Of a DNA stretch of 64,000 nucleotides, positions 19,078-27,029 are shown one piece after another. The notes beneath the pieces are model-generated. The model was not told the origin of the DNA and made no database searches. It saw only the letters and a list, made by a program, of their open reading frames with translations. Both the position numbers and the translations under genes were made by a program. Numbering within the stretch: position 1 is the stretch's first letter; every line of letters starts with the position of its first letter. Location of the stretch: assembly GCF_000179575.2 (NCBI RefSeq), contig NC_015636.1, positions 558,001 to 622,000 of the forward strand, read 5' to 3'. This stretch comes from Methanothermococcus okinawensis IH1 (lineage in GTDB: Archaea > AGJL01 > Methanococci > Methanococcales > Methanococcaceae).

Positions 19078-20862
19078 ATGGCAGATAGATTGGCCATTTT
19101 AGATTATGATAGATGTCAGCCGAGAAGATGTTCCTTAGAATGTATAAAATACTGCCCCGGCGTTAGAATGGGGGAAGAAACCATAGTTATGGATGAAGAC
19201 CTTGGAAAACCAGTGATTTCAGAAGAATTATGTAGCGGATGTGGTATATGTGTAAAAAGATGCCCCTTTGAAGCCATCACAATTATAGGTCTTCCAGAGG
19301 AGCTCACCGAAGATAAGATAGTGCATTCCTACGGTAAAAATAGGTTTAGACTATATGGGTTAATAGCTCCAAGAGAAGGAGTAGTTGGTATATTGGGACC
19401 AAACGGTGTTGGTAAATCCACAATACTTAATATATTAAGCGGAGCTCTTATACCAAATTTAAATGATTTCAATGAAGAGCCGAATTATGACAAGGTAATA
19501 AAATACTTCTCAGGGACCGAGCTCCAAAAATATTTTGAAGATTTAAAAAATGGAAATATTAAACCTGTCCATAAACCACAGTATATCGATGTCCTTCCAA
19601 AGGTTGTAAAAGGAACTGTTGGAGAATTATTAAAAAAGGTAGATGAAAAGGGATTATTTAACGAAATAATAGATGTTTTGGAAATAAAAAACATACTCAA
19701 TAGAACATTAGATAATCTCTCCGGGGGTGAGCTCCAAAGGGTGGCAATTGCCGCAGCATGTTTAAGAGAAGGTGATATTTATTACTTTGATGAACCTTCG
19801 TCATGGCTTGATGTAAGACAGAGATTTAATGCTGCAAAAGTAATTAGAAAAATATCTGAAGAAGAAGGTAAAAAGGTTGTTGCAGTAGAACACGACTTAA
19901 TAGTTTTGGATTATCTCTCCGACTATATACATATTATGTATGGTATTCCTTCCGCCTATGGGGTTGTAACCCATCCAAGAGGAACAAGGGTTGGAATAAA
20001 TACATATTTAAATGGATTTTTAAGAGAGGAAAATATAAGATTTAGAAAAAATCCTATTGTATTTGAAAAAAGACCTCCTGCAAATTATTCAAATAGACCA
20101 TTGCTTTTGGAATATTCAAAGGTTACAAAAACCCTTGGTGAGTTTAAGCTGTCTGTTGAAGGCGGAACAATACACAGAGGGGAGGTAATGGGGATATTAG
20201 GACCAAATGGTATAGGTAAAACAACATTTGTAAAAATACTTGCTAAAATTATCAAACCTGATGAAGGTAATGTTTCAAGTGGAGATATAAAAGTATCGTA
20301 TAAACCGCAGTATATCTCATCCGATTACGATGGAACGGTTAGAGACCTATTGATGAGTATAACAAATATAAATACTTCATTTTATAAATCTGAGATAATA
20401 AAACCGTTGAGTTTGGAAAAAATAATGGACTTTGATGTGAAAGATTTATCTGGGGGTGAGCTCCAAAGGGTGGCAATTGCAGCATGTTTAAGTAGGGATG
20501 CCGATATATATTTAATAGATGAACCTTCGGCATTTTTGGATGTGGAGCAGAGGTTAAATGTATCAAGGACAATAAGGAGAATGGCAGATGAAAAGGATGC
20601 AGCAATGTTTGTAGTGGACCACGATATATTATTCCAAGACTATATATCGGATAGATATATAGTATTCAGCGGTGAGGTCGGTAAAATTGGAAAAGGTTCT
20701 TCACCATTGGATAAAAGAAGCGGTGCAAATAAATTCTTAAAGGAAATGAATATAACATTTAGAAGAGACCCCGACACAGGAAGACCAAGGGTCAATAAAG
20801 AGGGAAGTCAGAGGGATTTATATCAAAAAGAAATTGGAGAATACTACTATGTGGATGAGTAA
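19078..20862 (+). CDS. ABCE1 / RNase L inhibitor homologue, ribosome recycling ATPase
   Basis: ABCE1 splits 70S ribosomes after termination with aPelota/aRF1. Residues 1-75 hold two [4Fe-4S] clusters (CQPRRCSLECIKYCP, then CSGCGICVKRCP). Two ABC domains follow, each with a Walker A (GPNGVGKST; GPNGIGKTT) and an LSGGELQR signature, joined by a hinge near 330-350. The 594-aa length is typical. The ATG follows GGTGATGTA. The two LSGGELQR segments share an exact 29-bp DNA repeat (19723-19751 and 20452-20480). Confidence 0.98.
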   Translation: MADRLAILDYDRCQPRRCSLECIKYCPGVRMGEETIVMDEDLGKPVISEELCSGCGICVKRCPFEAITIIGLPEELTEDKIVHSYGKNRFRLYGLIAPREGVVGILGPNGVGKSTILNILSGALIPNLNDFNEEPNYDKVIKYFSGTELQKYFEDLKNGNIKPVHKPQYIDVLPKVVKGTVGELLKKVDEKGLFNEIIDVLEIKNILNRTLDNLSGGELQRVAIAAACLREGDIYYFDEPSSWLDVRQRFNAAKVIRKISEEEGKKVVAVEHDLIVLDYLSDYIHIMYGIPSAYGVVTHPRGTRVGINTYLNGFLREENIRFRKNPIVFEKRPPANYSNRPLLLEYSKVTKTLGEFKLSVEGGTIHRGEVMGILGPNGIGKTTFVKILAKIIKPDEGNVSSGDIKVSYKPQYISSDYDGTVRDLLMSITNINTSFYKSEIIKPLSLEKIMDFDVKDLSGGELQRVAIAACLSRDADIYLIDEPSAFLDVEQRLNVSRTIRRMADEKDAAMFVVDHDILFQDYISDRYIVFSGEVGKIGKGSSPLDKRSGANKFLKEMNITFRRDPDTGRPRVNKEGSQRDLYQKEIGEYYYVDE

Positions 20863-20949
20863 TTATAAAAATATTAAATATATTTAAAAATATATAAATA
20901 GTAGATTTTATATTATTGGAGATATTTAAAGAAAAACTTAAACACCAAA

Positions 20950-20962
20950 ATAACTTTATATA
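20950..20962 (+). promoter_or_regulatory. Distal S-layer promoter candidate
   Basis: ACTTTATATATTA at about 20952-20964 is a good TATA element. It would start transcription near 20985, just before an 18-bp perfect palindrome, and give a leader of more than 200 nt. Confidence 0.4.
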
Positions 20963-20999
20963 TTAATCAATAGATATTTGTTTTAAATTCTTTAAAAAG

Positions 21000-21017
21000 G
21001 TTGCAAATATTTGCAAC
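21000..21017. promoter_or_regulatory. 18-bp perfect palindrome, putative operator
   Basis: GTTGCAAATATTTGCAAC is a perfect 18-bp inverted repeat with no spacer, located 180 bp before the S-layer ATG in otherwise unstructured DNA. It looks like a dimeric regulator site. A related 10-bp palindrome, GTTTGCAAAC, lies at the stable-RNA promoter (about 36706-36715). Confidence 0.55.
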
Positions 21018-21090
21018 TAATTATTTTTTAAAAATATCTGTTTTTACATAATATTAGATATATACATAAGATATAATTAACTTCTTAGAC

Positions 21091-21135
21091 CTGAAACTAT
21101 TGTTAAAACTGTTTCAGATGATAAAGTATATATAG
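21091..21135 (+). promoter_or_regulatory. Proximal S-layer promoter with upstream inverted repeat
   Basis: A 7-bp inverted repeat (CTGAAAC at 21091-21097 and GTTTCAG at 21111-21117) sits immediately before a TATA box (AGTATATATAG, about 21124-21134). Start would be near 21155, leaving a leader of about 40 nt. The repeat could be an operator or, if the distal promoter is used, an RNA hairpin. Confidence 0.5.
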
Positions 21136-21197
21136 TAAAAATACAAAGTGTTATTTGTAAAAAATTAAATACTCAAAAAATTTTAGGGTGAAAAAAT

Positions 21198-22889
21198 ATG
21201 GCTATGAGTTTAAAGAAAATTGGAGCAATGGCTATTGGAGGAGCTATGGTAGCTTCCGCATTAGCAAGCGGTGCAATGGCAGCAGCTACAACATCAGGAG
21301 ATGTTGCAGGATTTATGAAAAATGCAGTTAAAGACGGACAACCAAATGTAGATGTTGTAGTAGGTTCAAACGCAGCAGCAATGGATGTTGTTTCAGCAGC
21401 TGATATTGCAGCAAAAATCGGTTCAATGTGCTACAAAACAGGAGCTGTTGAAGACGGTAGTGCTGATTTAGGTGTTCATGTTTCATCTGAAACTGATTTA
21501 ACCCAGGATTTAAATGCAGTATATGCTGCTGGTGACAAATTTTTAGTATTTACTACTCCAAAAAGAGATTACACAACAGGATTGGGAACAAATGCAATAT
21601 TAGGTGGGATTGTTGATGATGCACCTACTAAAGCAATTCAACCATTATCAAGATTACCAACATTGATAAGAAATAAAGACATAGACCCTGATGATATTAG
21701 CACAGATACATCCGCAGATGCAGCAGAGTTCTTATTAGCATCAGTTCTTAAAAACGGAAAAGACGACTATACCGTAGATACAGGAGACTTGGTATATGGT
21801 ACATTGGCATTCCAAGATGGACAGTCAACAATAACAAAATTACAACAATTATCAATCGGTATGGAAATCCCATTATTAGGTGAAAACTACAGAATTGTAG
21901 ATACAGATGATAATAAAATATATTTAGGTAAAGAAGCATACTCTGGCAATATCAAAGAAGGAGAATCCTACGATTTAGGAAATGGATACACCGTAAAAGT
22001 TAAAAGTGTATTAATACCAATCGGAGGAGGAAATCCACAAGTAGATGTTGCAATATTAAAAGATGGAAAAGAAGTTGCATCCAAAGATGACCGAGCACCA
22101 TTTGAATTAAGAAGCGGAGATGTTGGAGTAGATGTATATGATGCATATCAAGATGTTGGTGGAAACTATGGATACGCATCATTAATAATTACAAAAGATG
22201 TAAAAGGTTACGAATTAGGTAAAGAATTCACAAAAGATTGGAAAATATATGGATTAACTACTGATGCAGCAGGTGCAGCAGCTACTAAATTAGTTTTAAC
22301 AGATAATGACTTATCAGAAGGAGCTGTTCCAGCCGGTGCAAAAGAAAAACCAATATCTGACAAAAACACAGGAATACCATTATACGGTTTAGCATTAAAA
22401 TATACAGGAGATAAAAAAGATTCATTAAAAGACGGAAGTGTTGTTGACTTCGTAAGTGATTATGCAAGTTTAAAATTCACCGACGACGATACAGCAGGTA
22501 AATTATTTACAGAATACGAAATGGATGTATCAAAAGACGCTACATTAGATGTTGGACAAAAAACATCAGTATTAAATGCAGACATTACATTAAATGACCT
22601 TAAAGCAAATGCACAGCAAGCAGTTCCAGTAACAGCACCAATTGCAAAATTAGATACAGAAGTATCATTAGACAGTGCAGACAAAAACTTAATCTTAGTT
22701 GGAGGCCCAGTTGTAAACAAATTAACAAAAGAGCTCCAGGATGAAGGTAAAGTTTCAATCGACAACAACAGCCCAGCAACATTGGCTGTTGTTGATAACG
22801 CAGCAAATGGAAATGATGTTTTAGTTGTTGCAGGTGGAGACAGAGACAAAACAAGAGAAGCTGCATTAGACTTAATTAAAAACTACTAA
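21198..22889 (+). CDS. sla: S-layer protein
   Basis: This is the main cell-wall glycoprotein of Methanococcales. A signal peptide spans residues 1 to about 28, with cleavage after GAMA. The mature part is acidic and Asp/Ala/Gly-rich, has a single cysteine pair region near 75, and ends with the family's conserved C-terminus (NLILVGGPVVNKL...VLVVAGGDRDKTREAALDLI). The length (563 aa) is normal. Codon use is that of a highly expressed gene. GGGTGA lies 7 nt before the ATG. A pyrimidine tract after the stop (22890-22912) is the likely terminator. Confidence 0.95.
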   Translation: MAMSLKKIGAMAIGGAMVASALASGAMAAATTSGDVAGFMKNAVKDGQPNVDVVVGSNAAAMDVVSAADIAAKIGSMCYKTGAVEDGSADLGVHVSSETDLTQDLNAVYAAGDKFLVFTTPKRDYTTGLGTNAILGGIVDDAPTKAIQPLSRLPTLIRNKDIDPDDISTDTSADAAEFLLASVLKNGKDDYTVDTGDLVYGTLAFQDGQSTITKLQQLSIGMEIPLLGENYRIVDTDDNKIYLGKEAYSGNIKEGESYDLGNGYTVKVKSVLIPIGGGNPQVDVAILKDGKEVASKDDRAPFELRSGDVGVDVYDAYQDVGGNYGYASLIITKDVKGYELGKEFTKDWKIYGLTTDAAGAAATKLVLTDNDLSEGAVPAGAKEKPISDKNTGIPLYGLALKYTGDKKDSLKDGSVVDFVSDYASLKFTDDDTAGKLFTEYEMDVSKDATLDVGQKTSVLNADITLNDLKANAQQAVPVTAPIAKLDTEVSLDSADKNLILVGGPVVNKLTKELQDEGKVSIDNNSPATLAVVDNAANGNDVLVVAGGDRDKTREAALDLIKNY

Positions 22890-22912
22890 ATTCTTTCTTT
22901 TTCTTTTTTTTC
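22890..22912 (+). terminator. S-layer transcription terminator
   Basis: A run of T-rich sequence (TTCTTTCTTTTTCTTTTTTTTC) directly after the stop codon matches the U-tract terminators used by archaeal RNA polymerase downstream of strongly expressed genes. Confidence 0.6.
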
Positions 22913-23007
22913 ATTAGATTATATTTATTAATTTAGATTTATAGATTAAAAAGAATAAAAAATAATATTACAATATTTAGCAAATAATAATGGAAATATA
23001 AAAAACT

Positions 23008-23025
23008 TTATCGGAGCTCCGATAA
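23008..23025. repeat. 18-bp perfect palindrome centred on GAGCTC
   Basis: TTATCGGAGCTCCGATAA is a perfect 18-bp inverted repeat in non-coding DNA between the S-layer gene and the initiator tRNA. Its core is the hexamer GAGCTC that is enriched across the window. It could be a protein binding site or the remnant of a mobile-element end. Confidence 0.55.
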
Positions 23026-23049
23026 TAAGCTTATAATCATTACCCAAAT

Positions 23050-23085
23050 AACTAATCATTAAAAATAGGTAGCGGGGCGAAGATT
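23050..23085 (-). repeat. Duplicated 3' fragment of initiator tRNA-Met
   Basis: Thirty-six bases here are identical to 23167-23202, which covers the last 16 nt of the adjacent tRNA plus 20 bp of its 3' flank. The copy is in the same orientation, 117 bp away. This pattern is what an element that integrates at a tRNA 3' end leaves behind, though no integrase is seen. Confidence 0.75.
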
Positions 23086-23090
23086 CAAAC

Positions 23091-23152
23091 GCAACTTTTA
23101 GAAAAAGTTGCATCAAAAATCCAACCTCGCTTCGCTTCGGTTGGAGCCTAAA
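23091..23152. repeat. Two hairpins between the tRNA fragment copies
   Basis: GCAACTTTT and AAAAGTTGC form a 9-bp stem with a 3-nt loop. CCAACC and GGTTGG form a 6-bp stem around a GCGAAGC-rich loop. The minus strand of the second contains GCGAAGCGAGG, also found at 1213-1223 in the hairpin string beside tnpB. Confidence 0.65.
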
Positions 23153-23186
23153 AATAACTACAATTAAACTAATCATTAAAAATAGG

Positions 23187-23262
23187 TAGCGGGGCGAAGA
23201 TTTGAACTTCGGATCTCCGGGTTATGAGCCCGGCGGGATGGGCCTGGCTACCCTACCCCGCT
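23187..23262 (-). tRNA. Initiator tRNA-Met (CAT)
   Basis: The anticodon loop reads CTCATAA, anticodon CAT. The acceptor stem AGCGGGG pairs with CCCCGCT, giving the A1-U72 pair, and the anticodon stem ends in three G-C pairs. Both are features of the archaeal initiator. The discriminator is A73. Only CC of the CCA end is matched by the genome sequence. Confidence 0.93.
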
Positions 23263-23344
23263 TCTTTAACTTAGTCGCAAAATAAAGAAGTAATATATAG
23301 TATATAAAGTTTGTTGTTATGTGTTATAATCAATCACAACTGCA

Positions 23345-23530
23345 TTATTTAAAAAACATCATAACAACATAAATTGCCAATATTGCAATCATCATAATAA
23401 AAAACATTTGCTGATTCCTAACTATTTTTTTTCTCTTTTTTAAATATTCTTCTCTGCATTTCTCAGAGCAAAATACTTCATCAGGTGGGATGGATATTCC
23501 ACAATTCAAACAATGTTTATGTTTTTCCAT
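23345..23530 (-). CDS. DUF2116-type zinc-ribbon membrane protein
   Basis: This 61-aa protein has a treble-clef-like zinc ribbon (CLNCG...FCSEKCREEY) followed by a lysine-rich segment and a single transmembrane helix at residues 42-60. It probably faces the cytosol. The function of the family is unknown. GGTGAT lies before the ATG. It starts 22 bp after the UMP kinase gene and is likely co-transcribed with it. Confidence 0.85.
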   Translation of the reverse strand: MEKHKHCLNCGISIPPDEVFCSEKCREEYLKKRKKIVRNQQMFFIMMIAILAIYVVMMFFK

Positions 23531-23552
23531 AAAATATCACCAAAATTATTTT

Positions 23553-24233
23553 TTACTTTGGAACTATAACAGTTCCATGATGCTCACCAGTTATAGCATT
23601 TAGTATTTCCTCCGGAGCTCCTTCAATTACCAAAGTTTTTAATTTTGCTCTATCTATAATTTTAGATGCAAGTGGGTCAATTATAGATGAAGAACCTGCT
23701 GCTATTGAAGAATTACATGTAATATTTAAGAGCTCCTTTGTAGTCATTTTAGTAAGTTTTTTTGCATCATTATATTTTCTCGGGTCTTTATCATAAACGC
23801 CATCAACATTTGTAGCTATAACCAATAAATCTGCATTAATATATTCAGCAAGTGAAGCTGCTACTGCATCTGTTGTATGTGCAGGATGAGTTCCACCCAT
23901 AACAACGATTTTATTTAAATTTAAAATCATTTCAGCTTCTTTAAAGTTTTCAGGAACCTTCTTTACAACATAGTTTCCAAGGGCAGACATCAAAAGCATG
24001 CTGTTCATTCTTGTGGCAAGTATGCCTATTTCATCACAGAAAGCCTCATTTGTAAATTCTCTTGCAATAGAAATGTAATTTCTTGCAGTATTTCCTCCAC
24101 CTACCACTATACCCAATTCATTGCCCATATCCTTTATCTTTTTAAATACCTCAGCGTATTCTTTTAACTTATCTACTGATGCACCTTCTTTTGGCATTAC
24201 AACAGAACCGCCCAATGCAAAAACTATCTTCAT
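23553..24233 (-). CDS. pyrH: UMP kinase (archaeal type)
   Basis: This enzyme phosphorylates UMP to UDP in pyrimidine synthesis. It is an amino acid kinase fold protein of 226 aa, with the N-terminal ALGGSV motif, GGGNTARNYI, GGTHPAHTTDAVAA and NVDGVYDKDPR. These match the archaeal PyrH group. GAGGTC precedes the ATG. The DUF2116 gene follows in the same operon. Confidence 0.96.
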   Translation of the reverse strand: MKIVFALGGSVVMPKEGASVDKLKEYAEVFKKIKDMGNELGIVVGGGNTARNYISIAREFTNEAFCDEIGILATRMNSMLLMSALGNYVVKKVPENFKEAEMILNLNKIVVMGGTHPAHTTDAVAASLAEYINADLLVIATNVDGVYDKDPRKYNDAKKLTKMTTKELLNITCNSSIAAGSSSIIDPLASKIIDRAKLKTLVIEGAPEEILNAITGEHHGTVIVPK

Positions 24234-24415
24234 ATTTAGACCTCAATTAATTTTATAAAGCAGCTATAATTTTCACATAATTAAAGTTAAATTATTCTAA
24301 AAATTCTATAAACCATTATCATATAAAAAATTATATATAATGCAAAATTACAAAATTATAAAAATTAAATTCTTAAAAAATAATAAAATAGAATAATAAT
24401 TATAATGTAAATATC

Positions 24416-24619
24416 TTACATTTTTAATGCCATTTTTACATCTTCAGCTTTTACTGTTTTTCTACCAGCATGTTTTGCTAATTCTGCGGATTCTTTTGCA
24501 ATATCCATTGCAATATCTTCTAAGGCTTCAACTAATACCTTAGCTGCTTCTTCACTTACTCTTTCAGCACCTGCTTTTTTTAATATTCTTACTACTGGTG
24601 CAACTGGAAGTTCTGCCAT
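24416..24619 (-). CDS. Archaeal histone
   Basis: A 67-aa HMf-like histone fold with no tails: [25 protein letters not shown] at the start and [18 protein letters not shown] at the end. It forms dimers and longer filaments that wrap DNA. GAGGTGAT lies 3 nt before the ATG. A TATA box (AGATTTATATATA) lies on the minus strand at about 24659-24671. Codon use is that of a highly expressed gene. Confidence 0.97.
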   Translation of the reverse strand: MAELPVAPVVRILKKAGAERVSEEAAKVLVEALEDIAMDIAKESAELAKHAGRKTVKAEDVKMALKM

Positions 24620-24656
24620 TATATCACCTCATGATTTTATGGATTTATCTTTGGAC

Positions 24657-24672
24657 TAAGATATATATAAAT
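24657..24672 (-). promoter_or_regulatory. Histone gene promoter
   Basis: On the minus strand AAAGATTTATATATATC forms a strong BRE/TATA element about 45 bp before the histone ATG, which predicts a short leader of roughly 15-20 nt holding the GAGGTGAT site. Confidence 0.6.
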
Positions 24673-24842
24673 CTTTCGGAAATAATCTATATACATCTTT
24701 TATATCTAAATACAAGGGAGACTATTATATATTATATCATCTGAAAATTTGAAAAATTAGATAAAATGTTTAATATTTATAAGTGATAATTATATAATAA
24801 ATAATAAAAAAATATAATAAAAAAATAAATTTGGTGATAAAC

Positions 24843-25430
24843 ATTAACAATAAAAGATTTAACAAAAAGGATATCATTGAATGGGCGGTTTTTTTAATCG
24901 TGCTATTAACGGTTTGGAGCCATGTAAATGTTGTCGTATCAAACAGTATGTATCCAATAATGGAAAGAGGAGATTTTGTAATTGTAGAAAATGCAAATTG
25001 GGAATTTAACCCAAATAATGTGCAGGTTGGAGATATTGTTGTATATAAAGCACATTGGCCAAAGTATAAGGAAAATTATATGGATTATATGGTTAAAATA
25101 AATAATAAAACCTTAATTGTATTTAGTGGAAATAAAGTTGAACCTGTAATACATAGAGTTATTGAAAAAGTAAAAATTAATAACAGTAATTACATCATAA
25201 CAAAAGGAGACAATAATCCCACCTATGACCCAGAGCTCATATCCACAAATCAAATAAAACAAAGGGTTGTAACTATAAATGGAAAACCATTGGTAATTCC
25301 CCATGTTGGTTATATCTCAATACTTCTAAAAGAATATGTATGGTTGGTAATATTACTTATCGTATTATGGTATGTGTATGATTATTTAAAAAAAGGTAAG
25401 AAAGAAAAGGAAGATTTATCTAAAAAATAA
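24843..25430 (+). CDS. Signal peptidase I (S26B family), possibly ATT start
   Basis: This membrane protease removes class I signal peptides outside the cell. A TM helix follows the first 10 residues, then the catalytic serine in VVSNSMYP, the histidine in VIHRVIEK, an Asp-containing TKGDNNPTYD block, and a second TM helix (about 165-185) with a basic tail. The Ser/His layout is the archaeal type. TTG (24831) and GTG (24834) also open the frame but sit on top of the GGTGAT sequence (24833-24838). With the usual 4-nt spacing the start would be ATT at 24843. The start is therefore uncertain. Confidence 0.85.
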   Translation: MNNKRFNKKDIIEWAVFLIVLLTVWSHVNVVVSNSMYPIMERGDFVIVENANWEFNPNNVQVGDIVVYKAHWPKYKENYMDYMVKINNKTLIVFSGNKVEPVIHRVIEKVKINNSNYIITKGDNNPTYDPELISTNQIKQRVVTINGKPLVIPHVGYISILLKEYVWLVILLIVLWYVYDYLKKGKKEKEDLSKK

Positions 25431-25480
25431 TAAAAAATAAAAATAATAATACATGTTAAAAATAATAAAAAAGAAAAAAC

Positions 25481-26659
25481 TTATATAATCTCTTTAAAAT
25501 ATTTCAATAATGAAGGAGCATTTTTAACAGCCTTAAATGCTATCTTTTTTACATCCACTTCTTCTAACTTATCATCCATTGCATCAGCCAGTGCATTTAA
25601 TTCTTTTTCAGTTAATTTTTGAAGAATATTCTTATATCTGAGCTCAGTCATTAAGGTATCATAATACTTTTCCTTCCATTTATTTTCATATTCAATTAAT
25701 GCATCTACGCTACAATTGTTATTTTTGATACATTTTGCCGCTACTTCACCAGCCATAGAACCGCAACTCATGGATAAATAGATTCCTCCACCAGATAAAG
25801 GACTTATTTGTCCTGCGGCATCTCCAACAACTATTATATTATCATCCACAGTTTTTTCTATTGGTCCTCCAACCGGAGCTCCTCCACATTTAAATTCTAT
25901 TGGTGTGGCATCTTTTAATCTTCCTTCCAAAATAGGATGCTCTATAAATTCATTCAAATAATCAATTGCCTTTTTATGTTTATCAATTACGCCTAAACCA
26001 ACATTTGCAGTATCTCCCTTTGGAAATATCCAAGCATATCCTTTTGGGGATATATCTCCAAAATAGAATTCCATCATTTCGTTATCAAGTAATTTAACAT
26101 TCGTCATCTCATATTCTGCACAGGAACACACTTGGGTGGGAATTTTTTTAGACTTTAACCCTGCCATTTCAGCAACAGAACTTTCTACCCCATCTGCTGC
26201 TATAACAATTTTTGCCTTTATAATATATTCCTCACCAAGATGACTGACTATTACATCATATCCATTTCCGTTATGTTCCAAATCAACAACCCTACTTTTA
26301 ACTGCCACCTTTGTTCCTACCCTTGCACTTCTTACTGCAAGGTATTTATCAAATATCTTTCTTTCCACAACATACCCATCCGTTTTTCCTCCGCTTACCT
26401 CTATTATTTTACCATTTGGAGCTACTAAATATCCACCTTTTATATGACTCCTTACAAATTGCGGGTCTGGTGTTATTCCAAAATCCTCCATCTTTGGAAC
26501 AGCTTCTGCACACCTTACAGGTTCTCCAATCTCCTGAGATTTTTCAATTAATAAAGTCTTTGCTCCATTTTTAGATGCATAATATGAAGCCATGCTTCCT
26601 CCTGGACCTGCACCAACTACGACCACATCATATTCAGCATTATTTATTAACTCTCTCAT
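25481..26659 (-). CDS. Digeranylgeranylglycerophospholipid reductase (GGR)
   Basis: This FAD enzyme saturates the isoprenoid chains of archaeal membrane lipids. It has an N-terminal FAD Rossmann motif ([21 protein letters not shown]), the [10 protein letters not shown] segment, and a second FAD motif ([17 protein letters not shown]). The frame can be extended to an ATG at 26677, but GGAGGAG fits the ATG at 26659, giving 392 aa. A ferredoxin gene ends one base upstream of this start, so the two are translationally coupled. Ferredoxin is a known electron donor for GGR in Methanosarcina. Confidence 0.94.
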   Translation of the reverse strand: MRELINNAEYDVVVVGAGPGGSMASYYASKNGAKTLLIEKSQEIGEPVRCAEAVPKMEDFGITPDPQFVRSHIKGGYLVAPNGKIIEVSGGKTDGYVVERKIFDKYLAVRSARVGTKVAVKSRVVDLEHNGNGYDVIVSHLGEEYIIKAKIVIAADGVESSVAEMAGLKSKKIPTQVCSCAEYEMTNVKLLDNEMMEFYFGDISPKGYAWIFPKGDTANVGLGVIDKHKKAIDYLNEFIEHPILEGRLKDATPIEFKCGGAPVGGPIEKTVDDNIIVVGDAAGQISPLSGGGIYLSMSCGSMAGEVAAKCIKNNNCSVDALIEYENKWKEKYYDTLMTELRYKNILQKLTEKELNALADAMDDKLEEVDVKKIAFKAVKNAPSLLKYFKEII

Positions 26660-26660
26660 A

Positions 26661-26825
26661 TTACTCCTCCAATGCATTTAAGGGACATACTATCATACAC
26701 AATTTACAATTATTGCATTTTTTGTTATCTATAACAATCATGTTTTCTACCAATTCTATTGCGAGCTCCTTACATACTCCTACACAAGCTCCACAGTATC
26801 CACATTTTTCATGATTCACTTTCAT
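26661..26825 (-). CDS. 2[4Fe-4S] ferredoxin coupled to GGR
   Basis: I translated this 54-aa frame by hand. It carries two cluster motifs, [13 protein letters not shown] and [13 protein letters not shown]. The first lacks the usual proline after the fourth cysteine. The ATG follows GTGAT. Its stop (TAA at 26663-26661) is one base before the ATG of the geranylgeranyl reductase, and the reductase's ribosome-binding site lies inside this gene. That coupling strongly suggests it supplies electrons for lipid double-bond reduction. Confidence 0.92.
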   Translation of the reverse strand: MKVNHEKCGYCGACVGVCKELAIELVENMIVIDNKKCNNCKLCMIVCPLNALEE

Positions 26826-27029
26826 AATATCACTTTAAATATTAAATTACTATCATCTTGAATTATATATAAAAGATACTAATGATATTTAAATAATTTT
26901 TATTATATTTATGTAGATAATTATGTAGTTATTTCTAATTATTATAAATTATATTAAAAATTTTTCTTGTTAATTATTACTTTATTTTCTTATTATTCTT
27001 TTATTATTTTATATTTTTATTATTTTAAT

